Shown in pieces: positions 28,808 through 36,097 of a stretch of 50,565 nt of DNA. A program made the position numbers and the translations under genes. Numbering within the stretch: the stretch's first letter is position 1; each line of letters begins with the position of its first letter. Origin of the DNA: Coriobacteriia bacterium (GTDB taxonomy: Bacteria > Actinomycetota > Coriobacteriia > Anaerosomatales > Kmv31); contig JACUUM010000008.1 in the NCBI GenBank assembly GCA_014859305.1, positions 1 to 50,565 of the forward strand, given 5' to 3'. Under the pieces are notes generated by a model, which saw nothing but the letters and a program-made list of their open reading frames with translations, searched no databases and was not told where the DNA came from.

Positions 28808-29988
28808 GAGCCCGCGGTCACGGCGTCTCCAAGCGCGCCGAGGAGATCCGGCCGTTCGTCGTAATGGACGTGGTCGCGCGCGCAAAGGCGCTGGAGGCGG
28901 CCGGCCGAGACGTCGTCCGCCTCGAGATAGGGGACCCCGACTTCCCCACTCCGTCGGTCATCACCGACGCCGCCGAGGCCGCGATGGAGAGCGGCGACAC
29001 CGGCTACACCCAGTCCGCCGGGCTGCCGGACCTGCGCGACGCGGTAACCGCCCACTTCGACGAGCGGTACGGCGTGAGGGTGGACTGCGAGGACATCGTC
29101 GTCACGCAGGGGACCTCCCCGGCCATGCTGCTGCTCTTCGGCACGCTGCTCGACCCGGGCGACGAGGTGCTCGTGCCCGACCCCGGTTACCCCGCCTACC
29201 CGAACTACGTGCGCTTTCTGGGGGGCGTGCCCGTACCCGTCCCGGTGCGGGCCGAGGAGGGCTTCAGGCTGCTCGCCGAGGACGTGCGCGCCGCGGTCAC
29301 CCCTCGTACGCGCGCCGCGATGCTCAACTCGCCGGGCAACCCGACAGGGGGCGTGCTGCGACCGGCCGACCTCAGCGCCCTGGCCGAGGTGGCCGAGGAC
29401 ACCGGCATGTACCTGGCCAGCGACGAGATCTACCACGGCCTGCAGTTCGAGGGCCGCGAGCACACCGTGCTCGAGTTCACCGATCGCGCGTTCGTGCTGA
29501 ACGGCTTCTCCAAGGCGTACGCGATGACAGGCTGGCGCCTCGGCTACCTGGTCGCGCCGCGGGAGTTCGTGCGGCCGGCCGAGAAGATCCAGCAGAACTT
29601 CTTCCTGTGCGCGAACCACTTCGTGCAGGTGGCCGGGACCGTGGCGCTGACCCGGGCCGGCAGGGAGGTGTCGCGGATGCGAGCGGCCTACGACGAGCGC
29701 CGTCGCTTCCTCGTGCCCGCGTTGCGCGAGATCGGCCTGGGGGTCGCGCGCGAGCCTCTCGGGGCGTTCTACGTGTTCGCCGACGCGCGGGCATGGGACG
29801 GCGATTCGCTGCGTCTGGCGAACCGCCTGCTCGAGGAGGCTGGCGTCGCGGTAGCGCCCGGCATCGACTTCGGTCCGGGGGGCGAGGGGTTCCTGCGCTT
29901 CAGCTACGCCTCGCCGCTGGATCGTCTGCGCGAGGGCGTGCGGCGGCTGCGGCGCTGGTCCGTCGGTCAGGCCGTGGAGGACTGGTGA
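28804..29988 (+). CDS. PLP-dependent class I/II aminotransferase
   Basis: A 394-residue fold-type I aminotransferase. Blocks seen are EIGDPDFPTP near the N-terminus, GYTQSAGLPDLRDAV, NSPGNPTGG, SDEIYHGL and the PLP lysine in NGFSKAYAMTGWRLGY, then the terminal LRFSYA arginine. The substrate cannot be named from sequence (aspartate-, alanine- or diaminopimelate-type enzymes share these). The start GTG overlaps the upstream stop (GTGA). It closes a coupled trio with two radical SAM-like proteins, which may hint at modification of an amino acid or small metabolite. Confidence 0.9.
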   Translation: MRARGHGVSKRAEEIRPFVVMDVVARAKALEAAGRDVVRLEIGDPDFPTPSVITDAAEAAMESGDTGYTQSAGLPDLRDAVTAHFDERYGVRVDCEDIVVTQGTSPAMLLLFGTLLDPGDEVLVPDPGYPAYPNYVRFLGGVPVPVPVRAEEGFRLLAEDVRAAVTPRTRAAMLNSPGNPTGGVLRPADLSALAEVAEDTGMYLASDEIYHGLQFEGREHTVLEFTDRAFVLNGFSKAYAMTGWRLGYLVAPREFVRPAEKIQQNFFLCANHFVQVAGTVALTRAGREVSRMRAAYDERRRFLVPALREIGLGVAREPLGAFYVFADARAWDGDSLRLANRLLEEAGVAVAPGIDFGPGGEGFLRFSYASPLDRLREGVRRLRRWSVGQAVEDW

Positions 29989-30063
29989 AAGCGACCGACA
30001 GGGCGGCGGGCGGCGGAGGTCCGAGCGGCCGTGGCGCCGGCATCCGTCGTCGGCGCCGCCATG

Positions 30064-30227
30064 TTGGGGCCGGGGGCGGTTGGGGTATCCTTGACAGGTC
30101 CTGCGCCGCCCGGGGTGCGGGTACCGGCGGCACGACCGTTCGTCACGAGGCGGTGCAGCGGCACCGCCGGGGTACCGAGAATCATGGGTACGGGACTTGC
30201 TCGTCGGCCGAAGGTCCTACCGACGAG
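30064..30227 (+). promoter_or_regulatory. Possible promoter and structured leader of the PHP gene
   Basis: The gap 29989-30245 has no gene. A possible promoter is TTGGGG (30064-30069), 16 bases, TATCCT (30086-30091); a perfect TTGACA at 30091-30096 has no good -10. Downstream come stems: GGTACC (30120-30125) with GGTACC (30171-30176), GGCGGTGC (30149-30156) with GCACCGCC (30161-30168), and CTCGTCGG (30200-30207) with CCGACGAG (30220-30227). The RNA leader would be about 150 bases. I cannot match it to a known riboswitch class. Confidence 0.35.
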
Positions 30228-30245
30228 GGGCGCGAAGGGTAACGA

Positions 30246-30959
30246 GTGACCGAGACCTACAGCAAGGCCGACCTGCACATCCACAGCAACCACAGCGACG
30301 GCCTCGCGAGGATACCCGAGATCATGGACTACGTGCAGGAGAGGACGGACCTGCGCGTCATCGCGATCACGGACCACAACACGGTCGAGGGTGCGCTGTT
30401 CGCGAAGTCACTCGAGGAGATGTACGACTTCGAGGTCGTCGTCGGGGAGGAGATAAGCTCGCGCTCCGGCCACATCCTCGGGCTGTACCTGAGTGACATG
30501 GTGCCTCCGGGTCTGTCCGCGGTCGAGACGATCTCGCGGATCAACGAGCAGGACGGAGTGGCGATAATCCCTCACCCCTTCGCCAACCGCGCGTTCGGCC
30601 CCTTCGGCCTCAAGGCGCTCGGCGACTCGATCTACGACGTCGCCTTCCACGGGCTCGAGCTCTTCAACTCGTCGCCGTACCTCGTCTACGCGAACCGTCT
30701 CGCCGCCAAGGCGTTCGCCGGCGGGCAGGGGATAGCGGCCACCGGCGGCTCCGACGCGCACGTGCTCAAGGGGATCGGCACCGGCTACACGCTCTTCCGC
30801 GGCACTACCGCCGAGGACCTGCGCCGCGGCATCGATGACCTCGACACCCGCGCGAAGGCGGGCAAGGGCCAGCTGTCGCTCGCGCTGCGCTACGCGTTCC
30901 GCTACCCGCAGATCCGCAGGATGCAGTCGTGGAACTGGGAGCGCTGCAAGGCGCGCTGA
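30246..30959 (+). CDS. PHP-domain metal-dependent phosphoesterase-like protein
   Basis: A 237-residue PHP domain. The first metal motif DLHIHSNHSDG is at residues 9-19. AITDHNTVEGA gives the next His, VVVGEEISSRSGHILGLYL the Glu and His, PHPF and the late GGSDAHVLKGIG the final Asp and His. Stand-alone PHP proteins are phosphoesterases acting on nucleotides or sugar phosphates; the substrate here is unknown. The GTG at 30246 has AAGGG at 30235-30239. The downstream neighbour is convergent. Confidence 0.88.
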   Translation: MTETYSKADLHIHSNHSDGLARIPEIMDYVQERTDLRVIAITDHNTVEGALFAKSLEEMYDFEVVVGEEISSRSGHILGLYLSDMVPPGLSAVETISRINEQDGVAIIPHPFANRAFGPFGLKALGDSIYDVAFHGLELFNSSPYLVYANRLAAKAFAGGQGIAATGGSDAHVLKGIGTGYTLFRGTTAEDLRRGIDDLDTRAKAGKGQLSLALRYAFRYPQIRRMQSWNWERCKAR

Positions 30960-31005
30960 GCGCCCCGCCGCGGTCCGCCCCGCCGCAAGCGCCAAGCCCT
31001 CGGCG

Positions 31006-32226
31006 TCATTCCGAGCGCCCGGAAGCGGCCTCGCGCATGCGCGATACCAGCTCCTCGGCCACGGCGGGGTCGTTCCCCCACGGAGGCAGGAGCTGCACCG
31101 CCGCCTCGGTCCTGGCGAGCTCGGCCCCGCGAGCCAGGTCGAGCATGGTGACGAGCGTCTCGGTGGGGAACCCCGCCGGCACGACAGCGACCCGCTCGCA
31201 GCCCAGCGCCGCGAGGTGACGTACCGTCTCGGTGACGTCCGGAGTCCTCCAGTCCGCCCACGCGGTCCGGATCCGCTCCCCTGGCACGCCGCCCTCCGCG
31301 ATGAGGGTGCGGACTCGCCCCGCGAACGCCGCCTCCTGCCGGTCGAACTCCTCGTGCGCGCCCTCCCACGCGGGGGGCTGCGCCTCCATGACCAGCGTGA
31401 CGCCGGCCTCCGGGCTCCCGTCGGCGAACGACGAGGCTCGGCCGGCGACCAGCCCGGCGAGCCGCTCCGAGGACCACATCGGCTGGGTGTAGAGGATCTC
31501 CAGACCGGCCTCGCCGGGCTTCAGCGCGTCGAGCGCCATCTTGGCGCGCTCCTCGGGATGGCCCTCCGCCACGGCGAGAGTGGCGACCACGATGCGGGAG
31601 CACCCGGCCTGCGCGGCCGCATGGACGGCCTCCGCCAGCGACCCCGGCGGCTCGCACCACGCCACGCGCACCTCCGGCACGCCCAGGGCGCGGGCCGAGC
31701 GCTGGGCGAGGCCGAGGACCGTCTGGCGCGCCGGGCTGCGCCCCTGGGCGAGGCGGTAGCGAGCCTTCTGGGCGGCGAAGAGGAACGGCAGGAGTGCGAC
31801 GGGGACGAACATCGAGCCGGACCCCGAGACCTCGGCGACGGTGGCCGCCGCCCAGCGCGGGTGGTACCGTTCGGGCTCGGCGCGCGACAGCAGCACGTAG
31901 GCCGGTGAACGCGCGGGATCGCCCTCCACACGCGGCAGTGGAGCGGGCGGGGCCGAGCGGGCGAGCAGGGGGAGCATCGAGGCGGCGAGCAGGTAGCCCC
32001 CGAGGAAGGCGGCGAGTCCGAGCGCGCCGGAGAGGACCGCCGCGCCGACCGAGCCGTGGCGGGCGGACAGCAGGACGAGACCCCAGCCCGACATCGCGAC
32101 CATCCCGGCGGCGCCTGCGAAGGCCGGTGGCTCGTACCGGGGAGGCGCTATCAGCAGCGCCACGAGGGCCGCGCCGGCGCCCACGGCGCCGAGCAGCAGC
32201 GCGAGCCACGCCCACGAAAGCGCCAC
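31006..32226 (-). CDS. Membrane-anchored ferrochelatase-like protein without the usual catalytic residues
   Basis: A 406-residue protein. Residues 1-90 hold about three membrane segments. The rest follows the ferrochelatase (HemH) layout: AYVLLSRAEPE, then KARYRLAQGRSPARQTVLGLAQR, then VRVAWCEPPGSLAEAV, AGCSRIVVATL, and near the end TAWADWRTPDVTETVRHLAAL and CERVAVVPAGFPTETLV. Where ferrochelatases have the catalytic His (AHS/G-x-P), this has EAQPP (Gln283), and the Glu of the 'FxxDHxET' element also seems replaced (near Val358). It may bind a tetrapyrrole or metal without insertion activity. The GTG at 32226 has GAGGAGGGG upstream. It diverges from the fmdB-DUF302 pair. Confidence 0.65.
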   Translation of the reverse strand: MALSWAWLALLLGAVGAGAALVALLIAPPRYEPPAFAGAAGMVAMSGWGLVLLSARHGSVGAAVLSGALGLAAFLGGYLLAASMLPLLARSAPPAPLPRVEGDPARSPAYVLLSRAEPERYHPRWAAATVAEVSGSGSMFVPVALLPFLFAAQKARYRLAQGRSPARQTVLGLAQRSARALGVPEVRVAWCEPPGSLAEAVHAAAQAGCSRIVVATLAVAEGHPEERAKMALDALKPGEAGLEILYTQPMWSSERLAGLVAGRASSFADGSPEAGVTLVMEAQPPAWEGAHEEFDRQEAAFAGRVRTLIAEGGVPGERIRTAWADWRTPDVTETVRHLAALGCERVAVVPAGFPTETLVTMLDLARGAELARTEAAVQLLPPWGNDPAVAEELVSRMREAASGRSE

Positions 32227-32331
32227 GTCCCCTCCTCGCCCCTGCCGGACTCGCGTTCCCGGGTCGAAGGCTGCACGTACCCCTTACCGCCGCTGATAGG
32301 ATACTCTACGGGATGGCGGGACCGTGCGGCG

Positions 32332-32361
32332 TTGACGGCCCAATACCCCGGGGGGTATGAT
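32332..32361 (+). promoter_or_regulatory. Promoter with CsoR-family operator ahead of the FmdB-DUF302 pair
   Basis: TTGACG (32332-32337), an 18-base spacer and TATGAT (32356-32361) form a good promoter. The palindrome ATACCCCGGGGGGTAT at 32343-32358 fills the spacer and enters the -10 box, the site expected for a repressor. The sequence is the G-tract type operator known for CsoR/CstR proteins, and a CsoR-family gene is about 1 kb downstream. The gap 32227-32331 holds nothing else I can name. Confidence 0.75.
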
Positions 32362-32396
32362 GACGGCGTCCGAGCCCGACCGATGGAGGGAAGGCA

Positions 32397-32594
32397 TTGC
32401 CGACGTACGAGCTGAAGTGTGACCGGTGCGGGGAGCGTCACGAACGGTTCGTTCCGCGCTTGCTGCAGGAAGACGACAAGGTATGTCCCGCGTGCGGTTC
32501 CACGGATGTCCGCACCGGGGTGGGCGGCGGCTACATCAGCGCCCTGAAGAGCGGGTCGGGATCCGGCTGTGCGCCTGGAGGAGGCTTCACTTGA
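32397..32594 (+). CDS. FmdB-family zinc ribbon protein
   Basis: A 65-residue small protein of the FmdB regulatory-protein type. It has two CxxC pairs, Cys8-Cys11 and Cys30-Cys33, in the expected frame MPTYELKCDRCGERHERF and VCPACGS. A Gly/Ser-rich tail follows. The start is a TTG with GGAGGGAAGG at 32385-32394. The molecular role of this family is unknown. The upstream palindrome places it under the CsoR-family repressor, and its stop overlaps the DUF302 start (TTGA). Confidence 0.85.
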   Translation: MPTYELKCDRCGERHERFVPRLLQEDDKVCPACGSTDVRTGVGGGYISALKSGSGSGCAPGGGFT

Positions 32595-33016
32595 AGGTGA
32601 CCGACGTCCGGTCGGGCGATGGAGGGTTCCCGGAGGACTACACGTACGAGCGGCGCAGCGGCGCCGGGTTCGACGAGACCCTCGGGTCGATCACGCACGC
32701 CATCGAGTCGCGGGACCTGGTCGTGCGCAGGACCTACGACATCCAGTCGGCGCTGGAGGCGAAGGGCTTCCCCATCCAGCCGCTGACGATCCTCGAGGTG
32801 GGGCGTGCGCACGATTCCTCCTCGACGGAGCTTGCGGGGCTGCTCACGCCGTTGCGTTTCAACGTCTACCAGAGGGGCGACCACGTCTTCGTGTCGGCCC
32901 TGCGGCCGTCGTTCGTGACGCGTCTCGTGTCCGATGACGCCGTCGTGCGCCTCGCGGCGTGCCTCGAGCGCGACGTGCTCGCGGTCGTGGACGCGGCGGC
33001 CGGGGACGGGACCTGA
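32591..33016 (+). CDS. DUF302-family protein
   Basis: A 141-residue protein whose centre fits DUF302: SGAGFDETLGSITHAIESRD, then YDIQSALEAKGFPIQPLTILEVG and LLTPLRFNVYQRGDHVFVSAL. The family binds an unknown ligand and is sometimes encoded near sulfur-metabolism genes (from memory). The start is the TTG at 32591, overlapping the previous stop, with GGAGGAGG at 32577-32584; a GTG at 32597 is the alternative. It is the second gene of the operator-controlled pair. No signal peptide is seen, so it is likely cytoplasmic. The final stop is 27 bases from the convergent repressor gene. Confidence 0.8.
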   Translation: MKVTDVRSGDGGFPEDYTYERRSGAGFDETLGSITHAIESRDLVVRRTYDIQSALEAKGFPIQPLTILEVGRAHDSSSTELAGLLTPLRFNVYQRGDHVFVSALRPSFVTRLVSDDAVVRLAACLERDVLAVVDAAAGDGT

Positions 33017-33043
33017 GGGAGGCTCGGCCGGCCGGCAGCCATC

Positions 33044-33358
33044 CTACTTCACGCAGGACGAGTACTTCAGGAACACGCCGATCGCTTCGTCGATGAGGTC
33101 GTCCCGGGCCGTGACATCCTCCGAGATGAGGCACTTCTTCATGGAGTAGCCGATGATGTGCATCCCGACCTGGTTGAGGGCTGCCTTCGCGGCCATGATC
33201 TGAGTCAGGACGGCCTCGCACTCCTTACCCGACTCGACCATGGACTGCAGGCCGCGCATCTGGCCCTCCAGGCGCTTCAGCCGGTTGACGATGCGCTTGC
33301 GCTCGGCCTCCGAGACCTCGAGCATCTCGGCCGTGGCGACCGTGTCGTCATGGGACAT
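33044..33358 (-). CDS. CsoR-family repressor with a CstR-like cysteine pair
   Basis: A 104-residue all-helical DUF156 repressor. RIVNRLKRLEGQMRGL (residues 22-37) is the DNA-contact helix signature. Copper-sensing CsoR uses Cys-x24-His-x3-Cys. Here Cys47 and Cys76 are present, spaced as the outer pair, but the middle position is Ser72, as in CstR of Staphylococcus, which has Asn there and senses persulfides through the two Cys. Asn- or Ser-for-His argues against copper(I). Another His (67) and Cys (102) are off-site. The ATG has AAGGAG upstream. Its promoter contains the matching operator, so it should repress itself. Confidence 0.9.
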   Translation of the reverse strand: MSHDDTVATAEMLEVSEAERKRIVNRLKRLEGQMRGLQSMVESGKECEAVLTQIMAAKAALNQVGMHIIGYSMKKCLISEDVTARDDLIDEAIGVFLKYSSCVK

Positions 33359-33403
33359 GAGGCACTCCTTGCGGAAGGTACGGTACTATCTACTCGCGCG
33401 GCT

Positions 33404-33432
33404 ATTATACCCCCTAGGGGTATTCCAGGCAA
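33404..33432 (-). promoter_or_regulatory. Autoregulated promoter and operator of the CsoR-family gene
   Basis: Read on the minus strand, TTGCCT (33432-33427), a 17-base spacer and a perfect TATAAT (33409-33404) make a near-ideal promoter. The palindrome ATACCCCCTAGGGGTAT at 33407-33423 fills the spacer. On the plus strand, TATTAT at 33403-33408 could be a -10 box for the divergent CDF gene, but no -35 is obvious. One operator could thus control both directions. Confidence 0.8.
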
Positions 33433-33466
33433 TGCCGGGGGGCCGGCAACGCGCACGAGGAGGGCC

Positions 33467-34459
33467 ATGGGCTACACGAAGCCCAGCGAGATGCGCTTCG
33501 GCGGGCGACGCGTCCGGACGGTCAGGCGGGTGCTGCTGGCGATCCTGGGACTCAACGCGTCCGTCGCCGCCGCGAAGATCGCCTACGGACTGCTGTCGGG
33601 CTCGATCGCCATGCGAGCCGACGGCTTCCACTCGCTCTTCGACGGCTTGTCGAACGTGATCGGGCTGGTGGGCATCGGCCTGGCGTCCCGTCCGGCGGAC
33701 CGGACGCACCCGTACGGCCACGGCAAGTTCGAGACCTACGCCTCGGCGGCCATCGGCGCCATGCTGATGCTGGCCGCGTACAACGTCGGTTCGGAAGCCC
33801 TGGGCCGGCTGCTGGACGGCCCGGACGGCGCGCCGCGCGTGGACGCCGGCTCCTTCGCCGTCATGCTCGGGACCCTGGCGGTCAACATAGGCGTCACGCT
33901 GTACGAGCGGGGCATCGGACGCCGCATCGGCAGCCAGATCCTCGTCGCGGACGCGAGCCACACCGGCAGCGACGTGCTGGTGAGCCTGGGCGTCATCGCG
34001 GGCCTCGTCGCCGTCCGGCTTGGCTTCCCGGCGGCCGACCCGATCATCGCGCTGCTGGTGGCCGTCGCGATCGTGCTCACCGCGGTCCGCGTGCTCGGCG
34101 AGGCCGGTCTGACGCTCTCGGACAGGGCGAGGATCGATCCGCAGCTGCTGTGCTCCGTCGTCCTCCGGATCCCGGGCGTGCTCGGCTGCCACTCCATCCG
34201 GACCCGGGGCTCGGAGTCCGAGGTGTACGCCGACCTACACATCCAAGTGGAACCCTCCGTGACCGTCGAGCAGGGGCACCTCGTGGCCGAGGAGGTCGAG
34301 CGCGGGGTAACGGAGGCCTTCCCCGAGGTCGTGGACGCGATCGTGCACCTCGAGCCTCTCGACGCCTACCAGGTCTCCAAGACCGAGTCCGAGGCCGAGC
34401 AGGGCCTTGCCCCCGCCCCCGCGGCCGGCCCCGCGGACCGGCCCGAGCGGCGCCGCTGA
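33467..34459 (+). CDS. Cation diffusion facilitator (CDF) family transporter
   Basis: A 330-residue CDF exporter: six hydrophobic segments, then a cytoplasmic domain (from ~residue 210) with the ferredoxin-like fold. The transport-site motifs are HSLFD in segment 2 (ADGFHSLFDGLSN) and HTGSD in segment 5 (ADASHTGSDVLVS), the His-Asp/His-Asp type linked to zinc. HPYGHGKFE is the family loop after segment 2. The start is the ATG at 33467 with GAGGAGGG; open frame upstream lacks homology. It is divergent from the CsoR-family gene and shares the operator region. Zn, Fe or Mn export are all possible. Confidence 0.92.
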   Translation: MGYTKPSEMRFGGRRVRTVRRVLLAILGLNASVAAAKIAYGLLSGSIAMRADGFHSLFDGLSNVIGLVGIGLASRPADRTHPYGHGKFETYASAAIGAMLMLAAYNVGSEALGRLLDGPDGAPRVDAGSFAVMLGTLAVNIGVTLYERGIGRRIGSQILVADASHTGSDVLVSLGVIAGLVAVRLGFPAADPIIALLVAVAIVLTAVRVLGEAGLTLSDRARIDPQLLCSVVLRIPGVLGCHSIRTRGSESEVYADLHIQVEPSVTVEQGHLVAEEVERGVTEAFPEVVDAIVHLEPLDAYQVSKTESEAEQGLAPAPAAGPADRPERRR

Positions 34460-34503
34460 AGGACGGGCCGCTAGAGGCGGGCCGCCGAACGGTCAGGGAC
34501 GCC

Positions 34504-34535
34504 CCGGCCGGCCGGCCCGGCCGGCGCCGGGCGCC
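34504..34535. repeat. GC-only palindrome cluster after the CDF gene
   Basis: CCGGCCGG units at 34504-34515 and 34517-34524 and GGCGCC units at 34523-34528 and 34530-34535 can form stable stems. The cluster lies 45 bases past the CDF stop. There is no T-run. It may act as a transcription stop or mRNA end before the sigma-54 promoter, or be plain sequence bias. Confidence 0.4.
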
Positions 34536-34593
34536 GGACCTCGGCCGCTGCGCGTCGGGGTAGCGCGGACTCCCGCGTGGGTATCCCAGGTTG

Positions 34594-34614
34594 GGGACGG
34601 TGCCCACCCGTCCC
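34594..34614. promoter_or_regulatory. Inverted repeat upstream of the rpoN promoter (candidate activator site)
   Basis: GGGACGG (34594-34600), 7 bases, CCGTCCC (34608-34614). It lies 24-44 bases before the -24/-12 element. NtrC-type activators bind dyads upstream of sigma-54 promoters, usually further away, so this is only a candidate. Confidence 0.3.
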
Positions 34615-34637
34615 TCGCGCTGTGGGGATATACTGAG

Positions 34638-34653
34638 TGGTACGCGGTTTGCT
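34638..34653 (+). promoter_or_regulatory. Sigma-54 (-24/-12) promoter of the rpoN operon
   Basis: TGGTACGCGGTTTGCT fits the consensus TGGCACG-N4-TTGCW at all fixed positions but one, with GG and GC 12 bases apart. The start of transcription would be near 34664, about 40 bases before the rpoN ATG. A TATACT at 34629-34634 may be the -10 of an overlapping housekeeping promoter giving basal expression; no clear -35 accompanies it. Confidence 0.75.
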
Positions 34654-34702
34654 AACGCTCGCGCCCCTTGAAGCGGCGACGGGACGGGCCGGGGAGCCCA
34701 CG

Positions 34703-36097
34703 ATGGAGATCACGCAACGGCCGGAGCTCAAACAGAAGGTCACCCTCTCGCCCCAGGTCTACCAGGGCCTGAGCATCCTCGCGATGCCCATCGCCGACCT
34801 CCAGGCGCTCGTCGAGATGGAGATGCTGGAGAACCCGGTGCTCGAGGTGGAGGAGTTCGAGACCGATCCGGCGGAAGCCGAGGAGGATCGGCTGGACACG
34901 GGCGAGGACGAGCGCGCGTGGGACGAGTGGCTGGACATGTACGAGGACCTCGAGGCCTCGGAGCCGGTCTCGCCTCGGGACCCGAACGCCGAGGCCGTCA
35001 ACACCGAGGAGTTCGTCTCCGGCGTCCAGAGCTTCGACGACTACCTCCTCGACCAGATCGGCATGCTCTCCCTGAAGCCGGGCGTCGAGGCCGCGGCGCG
35101 CGCCGTCGTCGGCAGCCTGGACCCGGACGGTTTCTTCGCGGGAGACCTCGCCGAGGTGACGCGTATCGCCGCGGTCACGCCCGAGGAGGCCGAGGAGGGA
35201 CTGCGTGTCGTGCAGCAGCTCGACCCCCCGGGTGTGGGCGCGAGGGACCTCGCCGAGGCGCTGAAGATCCAGATGGTCTACCTCGGGCTCGAGGAGCCCG
35301 TGCTCGAACGCATCGTCGAGGAGCACCTCGACGACATCGCCGCGAACAGGTTCCGGAAGGTCTCTCGAGCGCTTCGCACCGACGAGCGCGAGGTGCGGCG
35401 ATTGGTGGATCTGCTGCGCGACCTCAACCCGCGGCCGGCGGGAGCGTTCTCGCCCGGCCCCTCGCCCGGCTACATAGTCCCCGACGTCACCCTCCGCCGC
35501 ATCGGCGACGAATGGCTGATCATCCCGAACAACGAATCCGTCCCCACGCTCCGTGTCAGCCCCCGCTACCGCTCGATGTTGCGCTCGGGATCGAAGGCCG
35601 ACGATGAGACGCGCCGCTACCTGAAGGACAAGATCCGGTCCGCCGAGAGCTTCATCCGCAACGTCGACCGGCGCAAGGACACCGTGAGCCGCATCGCGCA
35701 GATCATCCTCGAGGTGCAGCGCGACTTCTTCGAGGACGGCCAGGGACCGCTGCGGCCGCTGCGCCTGGAGGACGTGGCCGTGGAGATCGGGGTGCACCTC
35801 TCCACGGTGAGCCGCGGGGTGACCGGCAAATACATGGCGACGCCGTACGGGCTGTTCGAACTGAAGCACTTCTTCTCGGGAGGGTACCGGACCTCCACGG
35901 GGCTGGACGTCGCGTCCACGTCGGTGAAGAACCATATCCGAGAGCTGGTGCGAGAGGAGGACCCGGACAAGCCGCTGTCGGACCAGAAGCTCGCCGAGGT
36001 CCTCTCGAGCGAGGGTATCTCAGTGGCCAGGCGTACGGTCGCCAAGTACCGCGAGGAACTGGGGATCGAGCCGTCCTGGGCACGGAGGCGTAGATGA
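34703..36097 (+). CDS. rpoN: RNA polymerase sigma-54 factor
   Basis: A 464-residue RpoN. The Gln/Leu-rich activator-interacting region I is at residues 1-50 (QKVTLSPQVYQGLSILAMPI). An acidic linker (residues ~52-110), the core-binding region, and the helix-turn-helix with VHLSTVSRGVTGKYM come next. The C-terminal RpoN box ARRTVAKYRE at residues 442-451 recognises the -24 element. I start at the ATG at 34703 with GGGGAG ahead; earlier starts lack homology. It overlaps the kinase gene as ATGA. Its promoter looks sigma-54 dependent, so it may regulate itself. Sigma-54 is absent from most well-studied actinobacteria. Confidence 0.96.
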   Translation: MEITQRPELKQKVTLSPQVYQGLSILAMPIADLQALVEMEMLENPVLEVEEFETDPAEAEEDRLDTGEDERAWDEWLDMYEDLEASEPVSPRDPNAEAVNTEEFVSGVQSFDDYLLDQIGMLSLKPGVEAAARAVVGSLDPDGFFAGDLAEVTRIAAVTPEEAEEGLRVVQQLDPPGVGARDLAEALKIQMVYLGLEEPVLERIVEEHLDDIAANRFRKVSRALRTDEREVRRLVDLLRDLNPRPAGAFSPGPSPGYIVPDVTLRRIGDEWLIIPNNESVPTLRVSPRYRSMLRSGSKADDETRRYLKDKIRSAESFIRNVDRRKDTVSRIAQIILEVQRDFFEDGQGPLRPLRLEDVAVEIGVHLSTVSRGVTGKYMATPYGLFELKHFFSGGYRTSTGLDVASTSVKNHIRELVREEDPDKPLSDQKLAEVLSSEGISVARRTVAKYREELGIEPSWARRRR

